Positions 47,001-58,609 of a stretch of DNA of 64,000 nucleotides are shown here, one piece after another (the first letter of the stretch is position 1; the number at the start of each line of letters is the position of its first letter). The stretch comes from Oopsacas minuta (taxonomy: Eukaryota > Porifera > Hexactinellida > Lyssacinosida > Leucopsacidae), in the NCBI GenBank assembly GCA_024704765.1, contig JAKMXF010000343.1, positions 372,001 to 436,000 of the forward strand, read 5' to 3'. Below the pieces are notes generated by a model, which saw only the letters and a list, made by a program, of their open reading frames with translations, had not been told where the DNA came from and made no database searches. A program made the translations under genes and the position numbers.

Positions 47001-50000
47001 CTCCAAAGAGATGCAGAAAAATTCAAGCGTATTTCCTCAGTCAGATTAGCAGGCTCATATCCCTGTATAACTGTCTCATGTAAACCTAGTGCTAAAGCCC
47101 ACATGGAATCGTGCATATAAGGACCAAAAGTATTCCAAACTTCTGTCACTACTGTAAAATTATGCAGACCGTAATCCTCTACAATTTGATGGGGACTAAC
47201 CCGGAAATTGTCTTGTGGTTGAAACTGAGAAAATCCTTAATTCTTGGGTACTGTGTGAACCCAATTGAACCGGATACGAGCTCAAGGAGGTCTGATTTTG
47301 AACAGGTCCCATTTATCCAATAAATATCGAAACTATCAATATACAGATACGATCCTGGGAGGATAAATGTATATTCTCTGAAGTTCAAACTCCTATTCGC
47401 TATACGACAAAAGAAATCTGAAGCAGTCCAATGATACGTGTTGAAAATAACAATCCGATAATTCTCCGATTGAATGGCATCAATGATGTCATCTAGCTGT
47501 TCGTAATACTCTCTATATGTAATCGGGATTGATACAGTTTCGGCTGTATTTTCAATACCCAATTTGTATAACGTTTTCTGCAGTTCATAGCCTAAGTGTG
47601 TGAAGTATTCAGATTCGAAATTAACGATAGCAACACGTCTCCATTGGTGATCTGTAATGAATTTAAGTTGAGCGGATATTACATTCAAACTATTGGGAAA
47701 CCCGTTTACAACGAAAGTGGGTGTGGATGAATAGTAAAGTGCGTAGAAATCGGGTGAATACGAACTGAAAGTCATCATCGTAGTGTTATACACAGATAGA
47801 ATATCAGCGATGGCAGATGTGGGTGCTAAACATGGCAAACCGAATAAACTCACAAATGTAATATTGTCCTGCTGCATGAAATCAGTGAAAGACTTAAAAG
47901 CTATTGGAGTTTCACAACTAGTATCTCTCCATTTAATAATAAGATTGTAATCAGGGAGGATATTGGGATCAGCGTTAATCTCTCTTACAGCAAGTTCTGT
48001 AATAGCGATTGAGCTGTTAAGTATAGGGGAATAGACCAGCGATATAAATATCCTTCTTACAAACGGTTAATACGAGCAGGGAGAATAATATTGGTAGAAA
48101 TAATAGTATTCTATGATCCATGTTTCAAAAGATGCCAATTATGCTGAATGGTAACCATGAGGGTATTTATACACACGGATTGATTTCAAGAATGTTGTGT
48201 GTACTAAGGCCATATAATTTAATATACTTGTTTCTCATCCCCGCCCGTCCCAAATTTTGTCCCCCTTCTGGAAAGATTTATTTGTATTTTTCCGAATTTA
48301 TGCATAATTCTTTGCTCACAGTGCAATCCACATTTTACTACCTGTGTAGTTAAAAATTCAATATTTTTAAACCAGAAAGAATGTGATTAGATAATCATAA
48401 GATGATTTTATTTCACATATTAATTAGCCTATAAAAAATACAAATAAAATACCGTCCGCCGTCCCAGTTTCTGAAGAAATTCCGGATGAGAAACAAGTAA
48501 TTAATTTTACATGGTCTAAATGAAGGATTGTAAACACGGGAAGTAGATGTAATCTGATAAATATATATAGATGACATAACCGAAGGATAAGCTAGCTTTA
48601 TGACACAATAATGGTCAATTAGCTGTTTTCAAAAATTGAATTTTATTACCCGAACGCATGTAATAAGTAATACTGTGTAGCAGTGTTTCTAACTTCATGA
48701 AACTGAGCACACTTATTGAATCCACACCAGTCAAAAGTTGTATAAACTGTTGTGTTAAATGTTCCTATAAGTATACTGTATCCGGGTATGCGTATAATAT
48801 ATGTAAATAAGGGCATTAAGGGAGTAGCTATAGCTCTTCTTAACTTTTAGCACTTTCACACCCAAAGTGGCAGAAATTAAGCGCCTGAGGGCATTTCAAA
48901 CAAATGTATTTACGACAGTGACTTTTTGAGGCACAACAGGTGTAAACCACTACAAAGTAGAGCATAAAATTTCAAGGTGGCAGCCGAATAGTTCAATATT
49001 CGGTTGGATACCGTAACTCTATTAGGAGATAAATCATGGAAATTGGACTGTCGGCGATCTGCTATTCGAGTGGGACTAAATACTATATATTTAATCTAAT
49101 GTATAATACGATACATAATTCAACCTTACAATACCACGTACGTCATCAATTCAAGGAAAATATTTGGTAATTCTAGTTCTGTTAGAATTCTTAGCATAAA
49201 GTCTATCAAGTTGATCAGCTGAATACATTACTGTATAATTCTTGAGGCGAGCTGATTCCTTGATATCTTTAACTTTATCGTTTTCATAGGCTCTTAATTT
49301 AGCCTTTGATTTCGCATTCATACGCGTTTCATCGAACATTTCGCGGGCTGATTTCCCCTTCGGACGCTCAGCTATCATTTTCGAAATATCCCTCATGGGC
49401 TTGAGGCCGAAATATGGAGAAATCTTATTTGAAGTAACAGTCAATGAAACTACAGTAGTGAAGATATTAGAAGTAAACCAGTATAGAGTGAGAGCTGCAG
49501 GGAACTTCATTGTAATAGGAAATATAAGCAAAGACATGCCAACTATCCCATACTTTAGTAGAGCATTTGTTGCCATGGCATTTCTCATCTCACTAACTTG
49601 CATACTTATAAACATTGTTATCGAGGTAGATAGAGGTAGTATGAAGAAAGGATCTGGTATTAGCAAGTTGGGGAACCATAATATTCCGCCTGTTGCTAAA
49701 CTTTCTACTGGAGCATTGTACATACCACGAATTCCTAGAAAGAATGATATGAAAAATGGTGTTTGTACTAAAACGTTGATGAATTGACTCATGGGTGTGA
49801 TATTATGCTTTTTCAATAAAGCGAAGTATTTCATTGTGTATTTTTCCGCTTCAAAAGTGTCTCCTCGCACATTCGCGCGTCTAGCTTTATCCATTAGCTC
49901 AGTTAACTCAGGTTGTACCATAGTTGTTCTCTGGGCAGATCGCATACTCCGAATTGTGAATGGGAATAATGTTGTTCGTAGTACAAGAGTTGTGCATACG

Positions 50001-53000
50001 ATACACGCCCACCAAGGGAGACCGGCATTAGTATGCAGAGCATCTAGGATTGTCTGTACAATACCTGGAGGGGTGTACCCACCTAGTCCTAGACTCGCAA
50101 AATCTGTCGCCTCTGCAATTCCCTGAATAGCTTCTTCATTTTCAAAATAATCAATTGTAGTAGGAGTATCATTTGAATCTGTACTAGCTAATCTATATGA
50201 TAGTCCATACGGTCTCAATAATGGAATAATATTGTTCTTAGGCGAATCAATAGGAAGACCTAGTGAATGATAGTTTCGCGATATATGGCGAGGTTGTGTA
50301 GCGTTGAGGGATCTAATTATTACTCGTTGAATATGCATAATTGGTAATACTTTTGATACGAAACCGGGATAGTAGAGAGAGTTTGTATATATTCAAAGTG
50401 CTAATTTATGGGCTATTATTAAAATTGGAAACTCTGGAATTTCGAGTTATGTTTGGATGTTCATGTTTTCATCAGGGTTTGCTTGACAAAATCGAAAATA
50501 TTTGAGTTAGAGCACCAATATTATTACTAGGAAGCTGAATGATAAAATACAATGGAACCGCGTTAATAGAAGTTCCAATAAAGAGAAAATATTCTTTTTT
50601 TAACGAGTTTCTACTGTGTGCAGTATATAATAAACAAAATATCAGCCACAAAATTATAGAATTTTGCGTAATATCACACACAACAATTTCTAACAAACCT
50701 TTCTGCTGTTAGCTAGATTAGTAGCACGGCTCTGTTCGTGAGGAGCATTCTCATGTATTCTGTTCTGTAGTTTCTTCTCGTCTTCATTGACTCCCAGTTG
50801 CTCTTTATGGAATGTTTGCTTACTGAGGCCAGTGTGTATCATTTTTGTGGGGATAGGGTTATCTGTAAGGAATATAATAAATATTAATAAATAAGATGGA
50901 AGTCAAACATCTCGTTACATAAATATATATATAAAGATAAAGCCCATTACATTTCAAAACCCCAAAGTGCTCTCAAAGACCAAATAAGAAAATCTCAAAT
51001 AAATGTGGAATAATATCATAATGGAAGAATAATGTATTTGGTACAGTTAAGCTAACTTGTAAGAGCTTTTGAATTACTACTATGGACATATGCATCTGAA
51101 TAGGGGAAGGGCCTATGAGGTTTGCCTCGTCCCCACTTTTTCATGAGCTTACGCTACCCATAAATAGAAAGAACTCGTCCATATAAAATGAATGAAAATT
51201 GTGTATACAGTAAGCTCATATTATTATCTTAATACAGCTAAATATAGCATGACACCAATAATGTACTCACGTTGTGGAACAGTACTAGTGTCCATATAAG
51301 GATTTCTAACTGTAATTTCTTCATTCTTCTTAGAACCACCAGACCTTGAACTCTCAAGTTGAGCATTATAGTCATTAACTCGCTTAATTAGCATATCCAC
51401 TACACCCCGTATTATACTCTCACTACCGAATTCTCCTGGGTAATACTCGTTAACTATCTTTCCTGCTATATCATAAGCATTGGAGTTAAGATTAGGATCA
51501 CTATCATCTTGAAACCAGGCTACTTTTGTGTCAACTTGTCTCTGATTGAACTCCAGACGTATAGGGATTCTGTAGATAAGATTTAGTGGTCAAATAATTG
51601 ACATGAAAAGATCAAAATTATCAATTCAGTAATGTTAGATATTTCGTTCTCCTCGAGGAAAAATTTCCTTGACAACACTCGAATTTAAGTATAATGTGTA
51701 AATGTATTTCGCTGAGCATTTCATGAAGTGATTTTCCGAATTCCAGTTGGTTATGTCGAAGTAATTATCGCGGTCCTTGAGGTTCGATATAACGAGAGTT
51801 GACTGTAATACAATAATTATCACAAATGTATAACTCACTCTAAAGGAACATTATCATACTCGTTCCCATCCCAGAAGTGTTTGAATCCACAGGCACAATT
51901 AGACCCCTGAGAGGGTGTAGTAGTCCTGTCTCCGTTCTGATAGATAGGAGATCCGTCTGAGCTAACCAATCGACATGGAGAGTTTATAGGACAAACTTCA
52001 CAAGACACTATTGTATTGATAGCTGCTGATGTGTCAATAAATCTGAATTGAAGAAATATGGTTAAAGAGATTATACAATGTTATGGAATGATGTAAGGGG
52101 AGAGAGATGGCCAGGATTTGTGAGTAAAAGTGACTTAAGAGTGAAGAGATATTTTCAGAGTTATACAGTGTTACCTTGTTAATACGAACACCAACGGAAG
52201 TTCAAATTTGTTCGCTTTATCCAGAGTTCGCCATACTAATAGTAGTAATAGCAATTGAATAACACCAGATTATGAAAAGAAATACCCCCAATCGCATTCT
52301 TATGTCTTGTCGAGCTGAAACGTAATAGATAGTATAGGTGATATTGTATAAAAACTTGATAACGAATTTGCCACTATTTAAGATTTTAGCATTGTATCAA
52401 CCCAGTACTAGTGATGAAAATTTCCCGTACATGTCTCCCTCGGCTCTAACACTAAACAATTACAAGCTACTATAGCAGTTATTCACACCTTTTGAGCAGA
52501 TCAGCTGTTTTATTGTTATCATCTGATACGTTAAGAGATCTGCAGTTTAGACAGCGAAATAGTTTTCCTTCTCCTATGAGTTGTCTAGTAGATTCTATCA
52601 TTCTTTTCTGGTCATTTGTTGTTGTTCCGAAGAACATGTGACGTTTCATACAGGAATTGAATTCTGATACCAAACCTGCGTGGAAAATGAAGAAATAAAT
52701 AATGGAGGAGACTAATAGACAATTAATTTGGCTTCAGTAATTGTATACAATAGAGTTTTATCAACGTATTTTGTATGAATTAATTTCCTTTGCTAATACG
52801 TAAGTTGTTGAAATAGCCGTTTTCAAAATAAATGAAGCAATTGGTAAATATATGAATAACTAACCAGTAGATACACTATACTTCTGAGAGAACAATCTCT
52901 CCATAGCAGTGAAGAGCTTCTGAAGAGTTCCATCAGGCATACACTTCTTACCTCCAATAACACAAACAGGACCATCGAATTGTATGTACTTGTCTAGGAG

Positions 53001-55713
53001 TCCCTGATCTACTCCCCATACCTTAGGCAGGAGGTCTCGTGATATTATTGGTAGAGGACGGTTCTTAATGCCCACAAGTGGGACGAAGTGATTGTGGGCA
53101 CTGAAGGAGGATAATTAATAAATTCTATGAATATAACAAAATTGTGACTATCACATTGTGAACAAGCAATGGGTATATTGCCTGTTGCATAGAGTTGTAG
53201 CTTATGCAATATCCTCACTATTTGTTTAAATATACTAGCAAATAATTTTGAGATTTTCATCCGGATATCACATAATTTCTGTGTCGTTATTGAAAATGCA
53301 GCGAATGTGAGTAAATTTGCAATTACGTTAAGATTGTCTCTAATATGATTATTAGTTATTTAACCATGGATGGTGGATTTAGTTTCCTTTATGTTATATA
53401 CAAATCTCCCCATTCAACCAAGAGAGGAGTGTCTCAAAACGACCTCCATGCAGATGAACTCCACCATCCATGGTTCAATAACTAATAAGCATATTGGGAC
53501 CATTTTGTCATAACCAACGTAACAAGAAATTCATAAAACCAATCCCTGGTTCTAACCTGCTATTCCAAGCAATAACAATAGGCTTATTCATCTCCCCAGT
53601 AGTATCAGTACAAGCTACTGGATCAACAAAAACAGGAAGAAATGTAGCAGCATAATCTCCTGCATTAATTATATGTGTTAGCTTATCCAATAGGATTATA
53701 GGACGTCTCAGGATATTAGATAGAGCGAATATATGAATATTTCTTAGTCCGGAGGTCTGATCGTCTGGAGGTGTGTAGTCAGGTTGTGACTCCCTTATGA
53801 TAGTTTCCCATTCATGTTCGTCTTCCACCATAAAATCTCTAGATAAGATAGCATATGTGAGTATTCGTAGGATTTATTTGTTCCCTTGAGGGTTCACAAT
53901 AACGATCCTACTATATATGAATACGTGTGTATATAATGACGTCACAATATAACATACTTGAGAGCTGCCTTATACATCTCTAATCTGGTGTGTAGATGAT
54001 TAACGAGATTAAGTCTCAGAGGATGCCAGAACATTTCTCTTCCCATCAAACACTTACTAACTGCATGTACTAAACAATGCCCATCACCATCTGCATGTAG
54101 CGGTACTAATCTCTCCTCTCCTTCATTTACCTCTTGGAGTATTTGTAGCGTGTCTTTAAGGTATAAATTGCCATGAGGGTCTCTCCCGTAACCTAGGGGA
54201 TAATTATATATATACAGTTAATGTCGGTTATAAGAACATAGCGGAAACTGGACAAAATGTTCTTATAACCGGCATAAATATACAGGAATATATGAGAACC
54301 GTTTTCTGAAGATGGTTCTTATAACCAGCATGGAATGTTCTTATAACCAGCATGGAATGTTCTTATATCCGGTAGAAATTCAATGGAGTAAGATACCAAG
54401 ACTCGGTAAATCGAGTTATGGTTCTTATAACAGGCATACTCTTATAACTGGTGTTCTTATATTCGGCATCTACTATATATGCGTTTGAGCATGACGTCAT
54501 AATTCTGATTTGTCTCATTTTTGCAGTGCACATTTCTACACATTTCTAACTAATATCTCCAATCTCAAATTAGAGCAGCCGGTAGACATATTAGGTAAAG
54601 ACAATCGTATGCCTACCACTAATTCCTAAATGATCCTTCTCAATAAGGAAAGCTCTGCTAGAGAATATCTTAGCACAATCTAGGAAATCTGATTGATCCA
54701 CTACTCTATCCTTCCCCAGGAGTTCTGCCTGTCCTCCTCTATTCATACCGTAGTGAGACAGGAGAGGAGATATTAACACGCATTGGAAGTTACTTATTCC
54801 GTTAACTTTAATTAGTTCTATTGGTTTCTGTGCAAGGAGCTTGGAACGCATTGCCTAGTAGGAAGTAGAATAGTCAAACTTAACTGACGTTATATCGATA
54901 CTCAAGGGACTATCGGGTGTGGTTTATTATAAGGGTAAGGAAGAATCATTTGTGACTATTTCGCTATTTTGATTATGAAATCAGAGTTCATTCTAACAGG
55001 AGTTGACTCATATTATGATGATTTAAAATTACTTTAGTAAGTATTACTACTATCTGAGTGTATGTCTTATCCGATTATAGGATTGTGTTATAATGAATTT
55101 GCCCTTAGGCCATAGGATTCTGCATAATTCGTTACCACTATATGTCTGTTAAGAGAAAGTCGCTACCCAATATTTAGAAATTTGGCTAATTGGTTTACTT
55201 TATTCATACGTCAACAATAAATTTACATACGAGAAACTTTAAAATGCGTATAGTCGGCAATGTAAAAAGTATTGTGGGCGCATCTGTAACACTCTGGGTT
55301 ATAATTGAAATATACAATTTTAATATAAATTAATTTTGTGGAGAAACACAAGTAAGGTTACGTCACCAACAAAGATAACCTGTATTGGGATAGTCTATAT
55401 TTTTAGAACGAGAAAATAATAAAAGTCAGATTCGAACATGACAGCATGACGTAACCTAGCACAAATATTATAAATTACATAATCATGCCCATATTTATTA
55501 ACAAAATATACAACTCACTCTAAAAGCGTTATTGGAGTCTAGATCCTCTATATTCAATAGGTTCTTAGACAGATGTCTCTGTCCACAAGCAACACACTGT
55601 ACCTGATAATCAGTACTAGTGAATACTATGCTAGATTTACACTGAGAGTCTGGACATATACCAGATCTGTATGTTTCATTACCTCGTAGATAGCTATTGA
55701 GAATTGGCAGCAT
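41089..55713 (-). CDS. VCPIP1: VCPIP1-like OTU deubiquitinase, 15 exons, hosts nested genes
   Basis: Exons 55713-55519, 54854-54617, 54192-53958, 53838-53557, 53100-52865, 52675-52489, 52042-51839, 51569-51271, 50862-50699, 45157-44873, 42509-42143, 41877-41803, 41675-41503, 41433-41368 and 41163-41089 join in phase to 1026 residues. An N-terminal zinc site (CPDSQCKS..CVACGQRH) is followed by an OTU domain with catalytic HADGDGHCLVHA (Cys about 184) and the His of NHFVPLVGI (about 321). A cysteine-rich stretch ending in NCACGFKHFWDGNEYDN comes next, then a UBX-like domain (681-775) and a C-terminal region with HFQKGGIYYNTF and RKTFSYS. VCPIP1 works with p97/VCP and p47 in Golgi/ER reassembly and deubiquitination. 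The 5.5-kb and 2.4-kb introns hold three other genes or gene remnants. Confidence 0.93.
42841..42963. mobile_element. MITE family H carrying TGACGTCA, in VCPIP1 intron
   Basis: TTAACCGAATATGTCCGGGA at the left and CCGTAATCGGTTAA at the right. Aligns along its length with the inverse of 11567-11706. Confidence 0.75.
43160..44343 (+). pseudogene. NHL-repeat protein, N-terminal part broken
   Basis: From ATG 43160, 48 codons of a helical region (MESLLNTDFQDQITEIRSKI) run to a TAA at 43304. Between about 43304 and 43405 coding-like pieces occur in shifting frames (for example ALERLNRIKQLT, then TLKSNKATDTQTEIS). From about 43405 the frame is open to 44343 and encodes a beta-propeller of NHL type: LNGPRGIAVHYQTGNIYISE, YPYGIAVSDRNSNVYVCDSN, LPRDVKVTRDRVLVLDSSD, YYPFGIVLDNTGHIIVV. 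Such coiled-coil/NHL proteins are usually TRIM-like scaffolds, but no RING or B-box is seen here. It is intronless and lies antisense in a VCPIP1 intron. A short product starting at ATG 43732 remains possible. Confidence 0.75.
44655..44815. mobile_element. hAT-like MITE (TTCCCAACC family), best copy
   Basis: ATCAGTGGTTCCAACCTATT at the left and CCTCAGGTTGGGAAAAGCTG at the right, with AGATCATGTAGACCCCCTGC and CTACCAAGGGGTCCATG between. In a VCPIP1 intron. Confidence 0.7.
45739..48121 (-). pseudogene. GABA-B-receptor-like class C GPCR, frame broken four times
   Basis: The order of a class C receptor is preserved: hydrophobic signal-like start (MDHRILLFLPILFSLLVLTV), a Venus-flytrap region (SIAITELAVREINADPNILP, PTFVVNGFPNSL, HQWRRVAIVNFESEYFTHLG), seven hydrophobic segments (WLGFTATSLILGGVLAKSLK) and a C-terminal coiled coil (LLKRRINALERDLERANSQ) ending at 45739. 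Reading frame changes by one base near 48026-48029, 47230-47233, 46611-46620 and 45920-45935, three of them clearly in short homopolymers. There are no introns, so it may be a retrocopy or a member of an intronless receptor family. No cysteine-rich domain is seen between flytrap and membrane part, which fits GABA-B rather than mGluR type. It lies inside VCPIP1 intron 50698-45158 on the same strand. Confidence 0.8.
49151..50338 (-). CDS. OXA1L: OXA1L mitochondrial insertase, intronless, nested in VCPIP1
   Basis: A single open frame of 395 residues. The basic, Ser-rich N-terminus (MHIQRVIIRSLNATQPRHIS) suits a mitochondrial presequence. YidC/Oxa1 features follow: GLPWWACIVCTTLVLRTTLF, PFTIRSMRS, a charged matrix loop, QTPFFISFFLGIRGMYN, LPLSTSITMFISMQ and PITMKFPAALTLYWFTSNIF, for five membrane helices, then a basic matrix tail typical of ribosome-binding Oxa1. 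It inserts mitochondrially made subunits into the inner membrane. It lies on the same strand as VCPIP1, wholly inside its 5.5-kb intron, between the exon ending at 50699 and the GABA-B-like remnant. It is undamaged, in contrast to the other two nested copies. Confidence 0.92.
   Translation of the reverse strand: MHIQRVIIRSLNATQPRHISRNYHSLGLPIDSPKNNIIPLLRPYGLSYRLASTDSNDTPTTIDYFENEEAIQGIAEATDFASLGLGGYTPPGIVQTILDALHTNAGLPWWACIVCTTLVLRTTLFPFTIRSMRSAQRTTMVQPELTELMDKARRANVRGDTFEAEKYTMKYFALLKKHNITPMSQFINVLVQTPFFISFFLGIRGMYNAPVESLATGGILWFPNLLIPDPFFILPLSTSITMFISMQVSEMRNAMATNALLKYGIVGMSLLIFPITMKFPAALTLYWFTSNIFTTVVSLTVTSNKISPYFGLKPMRDISKMIAERPKGKSAREMFDETRMNAKSKAKLRAYENDKVKDIKESARLKNYTVMYSADQLDRLYAKNSNRTRITKYFP
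50699..52488. other. VCPIP1 middle introns with MITE remnants
   Basis: A family A remnant lies at 51725-51806 (ending ATAACGAGAGTTGACTG) and a family C end at 52166-52265 (TA|CAGTGTTACCTTGTTAATAC). Beyond these and the VCPIP1 exons at 50699-50862, 51271-51569 and 51839-52042 nothing else is seen. Confidence 0.6.
54221..54476. mobile_element. MITE family E, long member in VCPIP1 intron
   Basis: CAGTTAATGTCGGTTATAAG at the left, several internal GTTCTTATAACCGGCAT-like units in the same orientation (two in direct repeat as CCAGCATGGAATGTTCTTAT), and TTCTTATATTCGGCATCTAC at the right. Confidence 0.7.
54880..55018. mobile_element. Family A MITE, degenerate
   Basis: TTAACTGACGTTATATCGAT with CTCAAGGGACTATCG at the left and TTCTAACAGGAGTTGACTCA at the right. 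In VCPIP1 intron 1. Confidence 0.6.
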
Positions 55714-55944
55714 TTTACTGTGTAAGAGATTGCTAAAGTTTATAAGAAAATTGTTAAGTGTAGATACTACATAGCAGGAAAATATAAATTAGAGAATCAG
55801 AGAAAAATAGAATAGTATGAGGGAAGGGTTAGATTAACATAAAGTCACAAGGTTGTAAGAACCAATAATTGAGGATTTCTTCTATTATAAATGGTCAGAT
55901 GTGATGAATGCCGGTCCAATCCTTTTTCGCTTCTGACATCCGTG

Positions 55945-56120
55945 AGTCAACTCCCGTTATATCTAACACTGATATATCGAAGTCTGAAATTGTACAAATA
56001 TGGTCCCAAACCAGTCCCAAAAGCATCAAAGTAACATAATTCCATCGATTATAACGAACTCCGCTTATATCTAAGTAATTATCGCGGTCCCTTGAGATTC
56101 GATATAACAGGAGTTGACTG
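55945..56120. mobile_element. Family A MITE, full length, upstream of VCPIP1
   Basis: AGTCAACTCCCGTTATATC at the left and CGATATAACAGGAGTTGACT at the right, then TGTT. The interior has AATATGGTCCCAAACC and GTAATTATCGCGGTCCCTTG. It lies about 230 bp upstream of the VCPIP1 start codon. Confidence 0.8.
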
Positions 56121-58149
56121 TGTTAGTATGGCCTGCAGAAAAGTGTGAAATTTGGTCAAAACGTGAATAATTATAAATAAATTTACATACGTGAAATAGT
56201 AATTGCCTTTTATGAGAGTATAGAATCATACAAAATAAGTTCAGATTCCTAAGAATTAGCTCTACTTTTGTATATTAATAGAAATAGGCCACTAGCATAA
56301 CCTGAATTCCTGGTCGTGAAAATTAAACTATCCCTTAAAGAAAATAGCTAATAATAAACTTTTGAGCTAATTATATATTTGATTATTAATCTAGTAGATA
56401 AACTATGGATCTAGAAAGATTTCTCGAACAGTTTTGGAAGAACTACTCAGATTGGCAGTTATGAATTTCCTAAAATTTTCAGGCTATGAGAGTAATTGTT
56501 AAACTTTTGCCAGTAATTGTAGAATTATGAATACGCACTAACAGAATATTACTCATTTACATATATTTGTGTATTAAGAATTATGTTATGCAATATAATA
56601 GCTACCCACAAATGTAAATTGTTCAATTCGGTAGTTTACCTTACAACAAATCTTACGAATAGATAATTTGAATATTAAACAGCAATATTTAGTAGTAATT
56701 TTCGCAGAAAATTATGAAACAAAAAAATTAGTAATTGGCTAGATAATTAGATATAGAGAAAGGAAGCAAGTTTGTATATTATCATAATTCCATACTCTAG
56801 TTAGTTTTGTAAGTTATATTTCAGTACAGTCCTACCCGGTTACCATAGGCGCTAATTTTGGGTCCCTGGAGTGGATACTATACCGTCTCTATCAAGTATA
56901 TCGTAAGTCTATTTTCGGAAAGTTTTGCAAAAAATGTAAATTAGTGTATTTACAAATGTACTGCCACTCAATCGCATTAATTAATGTATTCGAAACGCTA
57001 GGCTCCAATTCACGTCAAATAAAAGGTAAAATCTCGAGTACTATTTCACATGTACATTAGATAAAAAGTTTTAGGCATAAGACCACCCGTGAACGGACCA
57101 ATATCCTGACTGTCCTACTCTAAATACGAATATGAAATGAGAATAAGACAATACATCATATACAAGTTACTCGGCATACTACTTTAGCAGTAGTAAACTA
57201 GTAATTATCATGTCCGATATATGGAGGTCATAAAAAATCGAGAACTCTGATTAATTGGTACAAATTGTCTGGATTCAACGTTCCTATCATGTAGGTTCAA
57301 TTATTGATAAATAATTTCTTAGAATAATAGACTTTAAAAATTTTGAAAAATATGATTATATATACCAGTAGAACCTCGTTAATACGAACACCAACGAATG
57401 GACTGTCAATATTTGTTTGTTTTATCCAGAAATCATATTAACCGTGATAGTAATAACGATTTTTTACAGTAACGAACTTAACTAGTAACGTAAAGTAGTA
57501 AAGTAGTAGAAATGATGAAATAACAATATTATAATATGTAAGAATTGAGATTATTAAATACAACAATAATCTTTCAAGGGGATAAAATTGTAATTCCCTG
57601 GGGAGGAAATATCTCACTCCCTTTCCATCTAAATTAGAGAATTAAGCCTTCTCCATAATTTAATCCACAAATAGAGAGTGTGTGTGTGTGTGTCAGATAT
57701 TACAATGTTGAATTTTGATCAATAAAGAATTAGTAAGATTTCTCAGCTGATAATAGAAGGCATTATATTCCCAATCAGCTAGTCAGAATATGTATATAGG
57801 GAAATACAGATTTACATAAGTTAGCCTTAGAGGGTTACTTGTAATAGCAGTAGAGATGACAAAATGTTAATTTGTTGTGCTATTCCAATTCTGCGGTTAA
57901 GATCAGCTTCTCTACGCCTTCTCTATCGAAGTGTGAGAATTATCTTCTCCAATACACCAATTAGCCAGGTAGTTAGTCATTGTCTAGTGACTATAAATCT
58001 AATTAAAGATATAATGTCATAAATCTGAATCACAAATACTAAGTATTACATCAGCTATAAAGAACATATAGACCATGACCTACGTTAAGACTACTGTGAA
58101 ATTGTGGATAATAGATTTACTTAGACTCTTAGAGCATATACTAAATACT

Positions 58150-58288
58150 AAGTTGATTAATTCATTGAAAAGTCGTCAAGAATAGTGAATAATTAATTAT
58201 TCCCTAGTTTAAAAGTGGATAATTCTTTTTCGAATAATTCATGAATTATTCATTATTCTTGACGATTTTTCAATGAATTAGTCAACTT
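58150..58288. repeat. Long inverted repeat with arms over 45 bp
   Basis: AAGTTGATTAATTCATTGAA at the left pairs with TTCAATGAATTAGTCAACTT at the right. Pairing continues through CGTCAAGAATAGTGAATAAT with only about three mismatches over some 45 bases. The core between the arms is AT-rich and non-coding. Confidence 0.85.
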
Positions 58289-58609
58289 AGCTAAAATATC
58301 CCTAGAGATTACAAGGTCCGTTATATCCAAATAAGGGATACAGTGGATAGTGCTATAAGAGCACTTGATATAAGGACAAAGTTACTATCTCTGGAAAACG
58401 ATTCTCTCTGATAAAGTAAAGTATAGAAGAATATAATAACTCAGAGACATATGCAGAATTCAGATCATATAAAACAATAACCACACAAATAATCCTGCAG
58501 ATACATATACTGGCAATATAAATATTGTAAATCGTATCCAATCAAGAAAATTGATCCAATCAAAACACCATAGGCGTATACGTCAACATATACATGCACA
58601 AAGTTACAA

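Larger units (their letters stand above)
55714..58609. other. VCPIP1-SLC36 intergenic region
   Basis: About 2.9 kb without a supported gene. It contains a family A MITE (55945-56120), a family C end (57366-57450), a short GT microsatellite (57670-57692) and a long inverted repeat (58150-58288). Confidence 0.55.

Noticed and set aside
57670-57692. GT microsatellite
   Set aside because: Short simple repeat with no associated structure; noted only within the intergenic entry.
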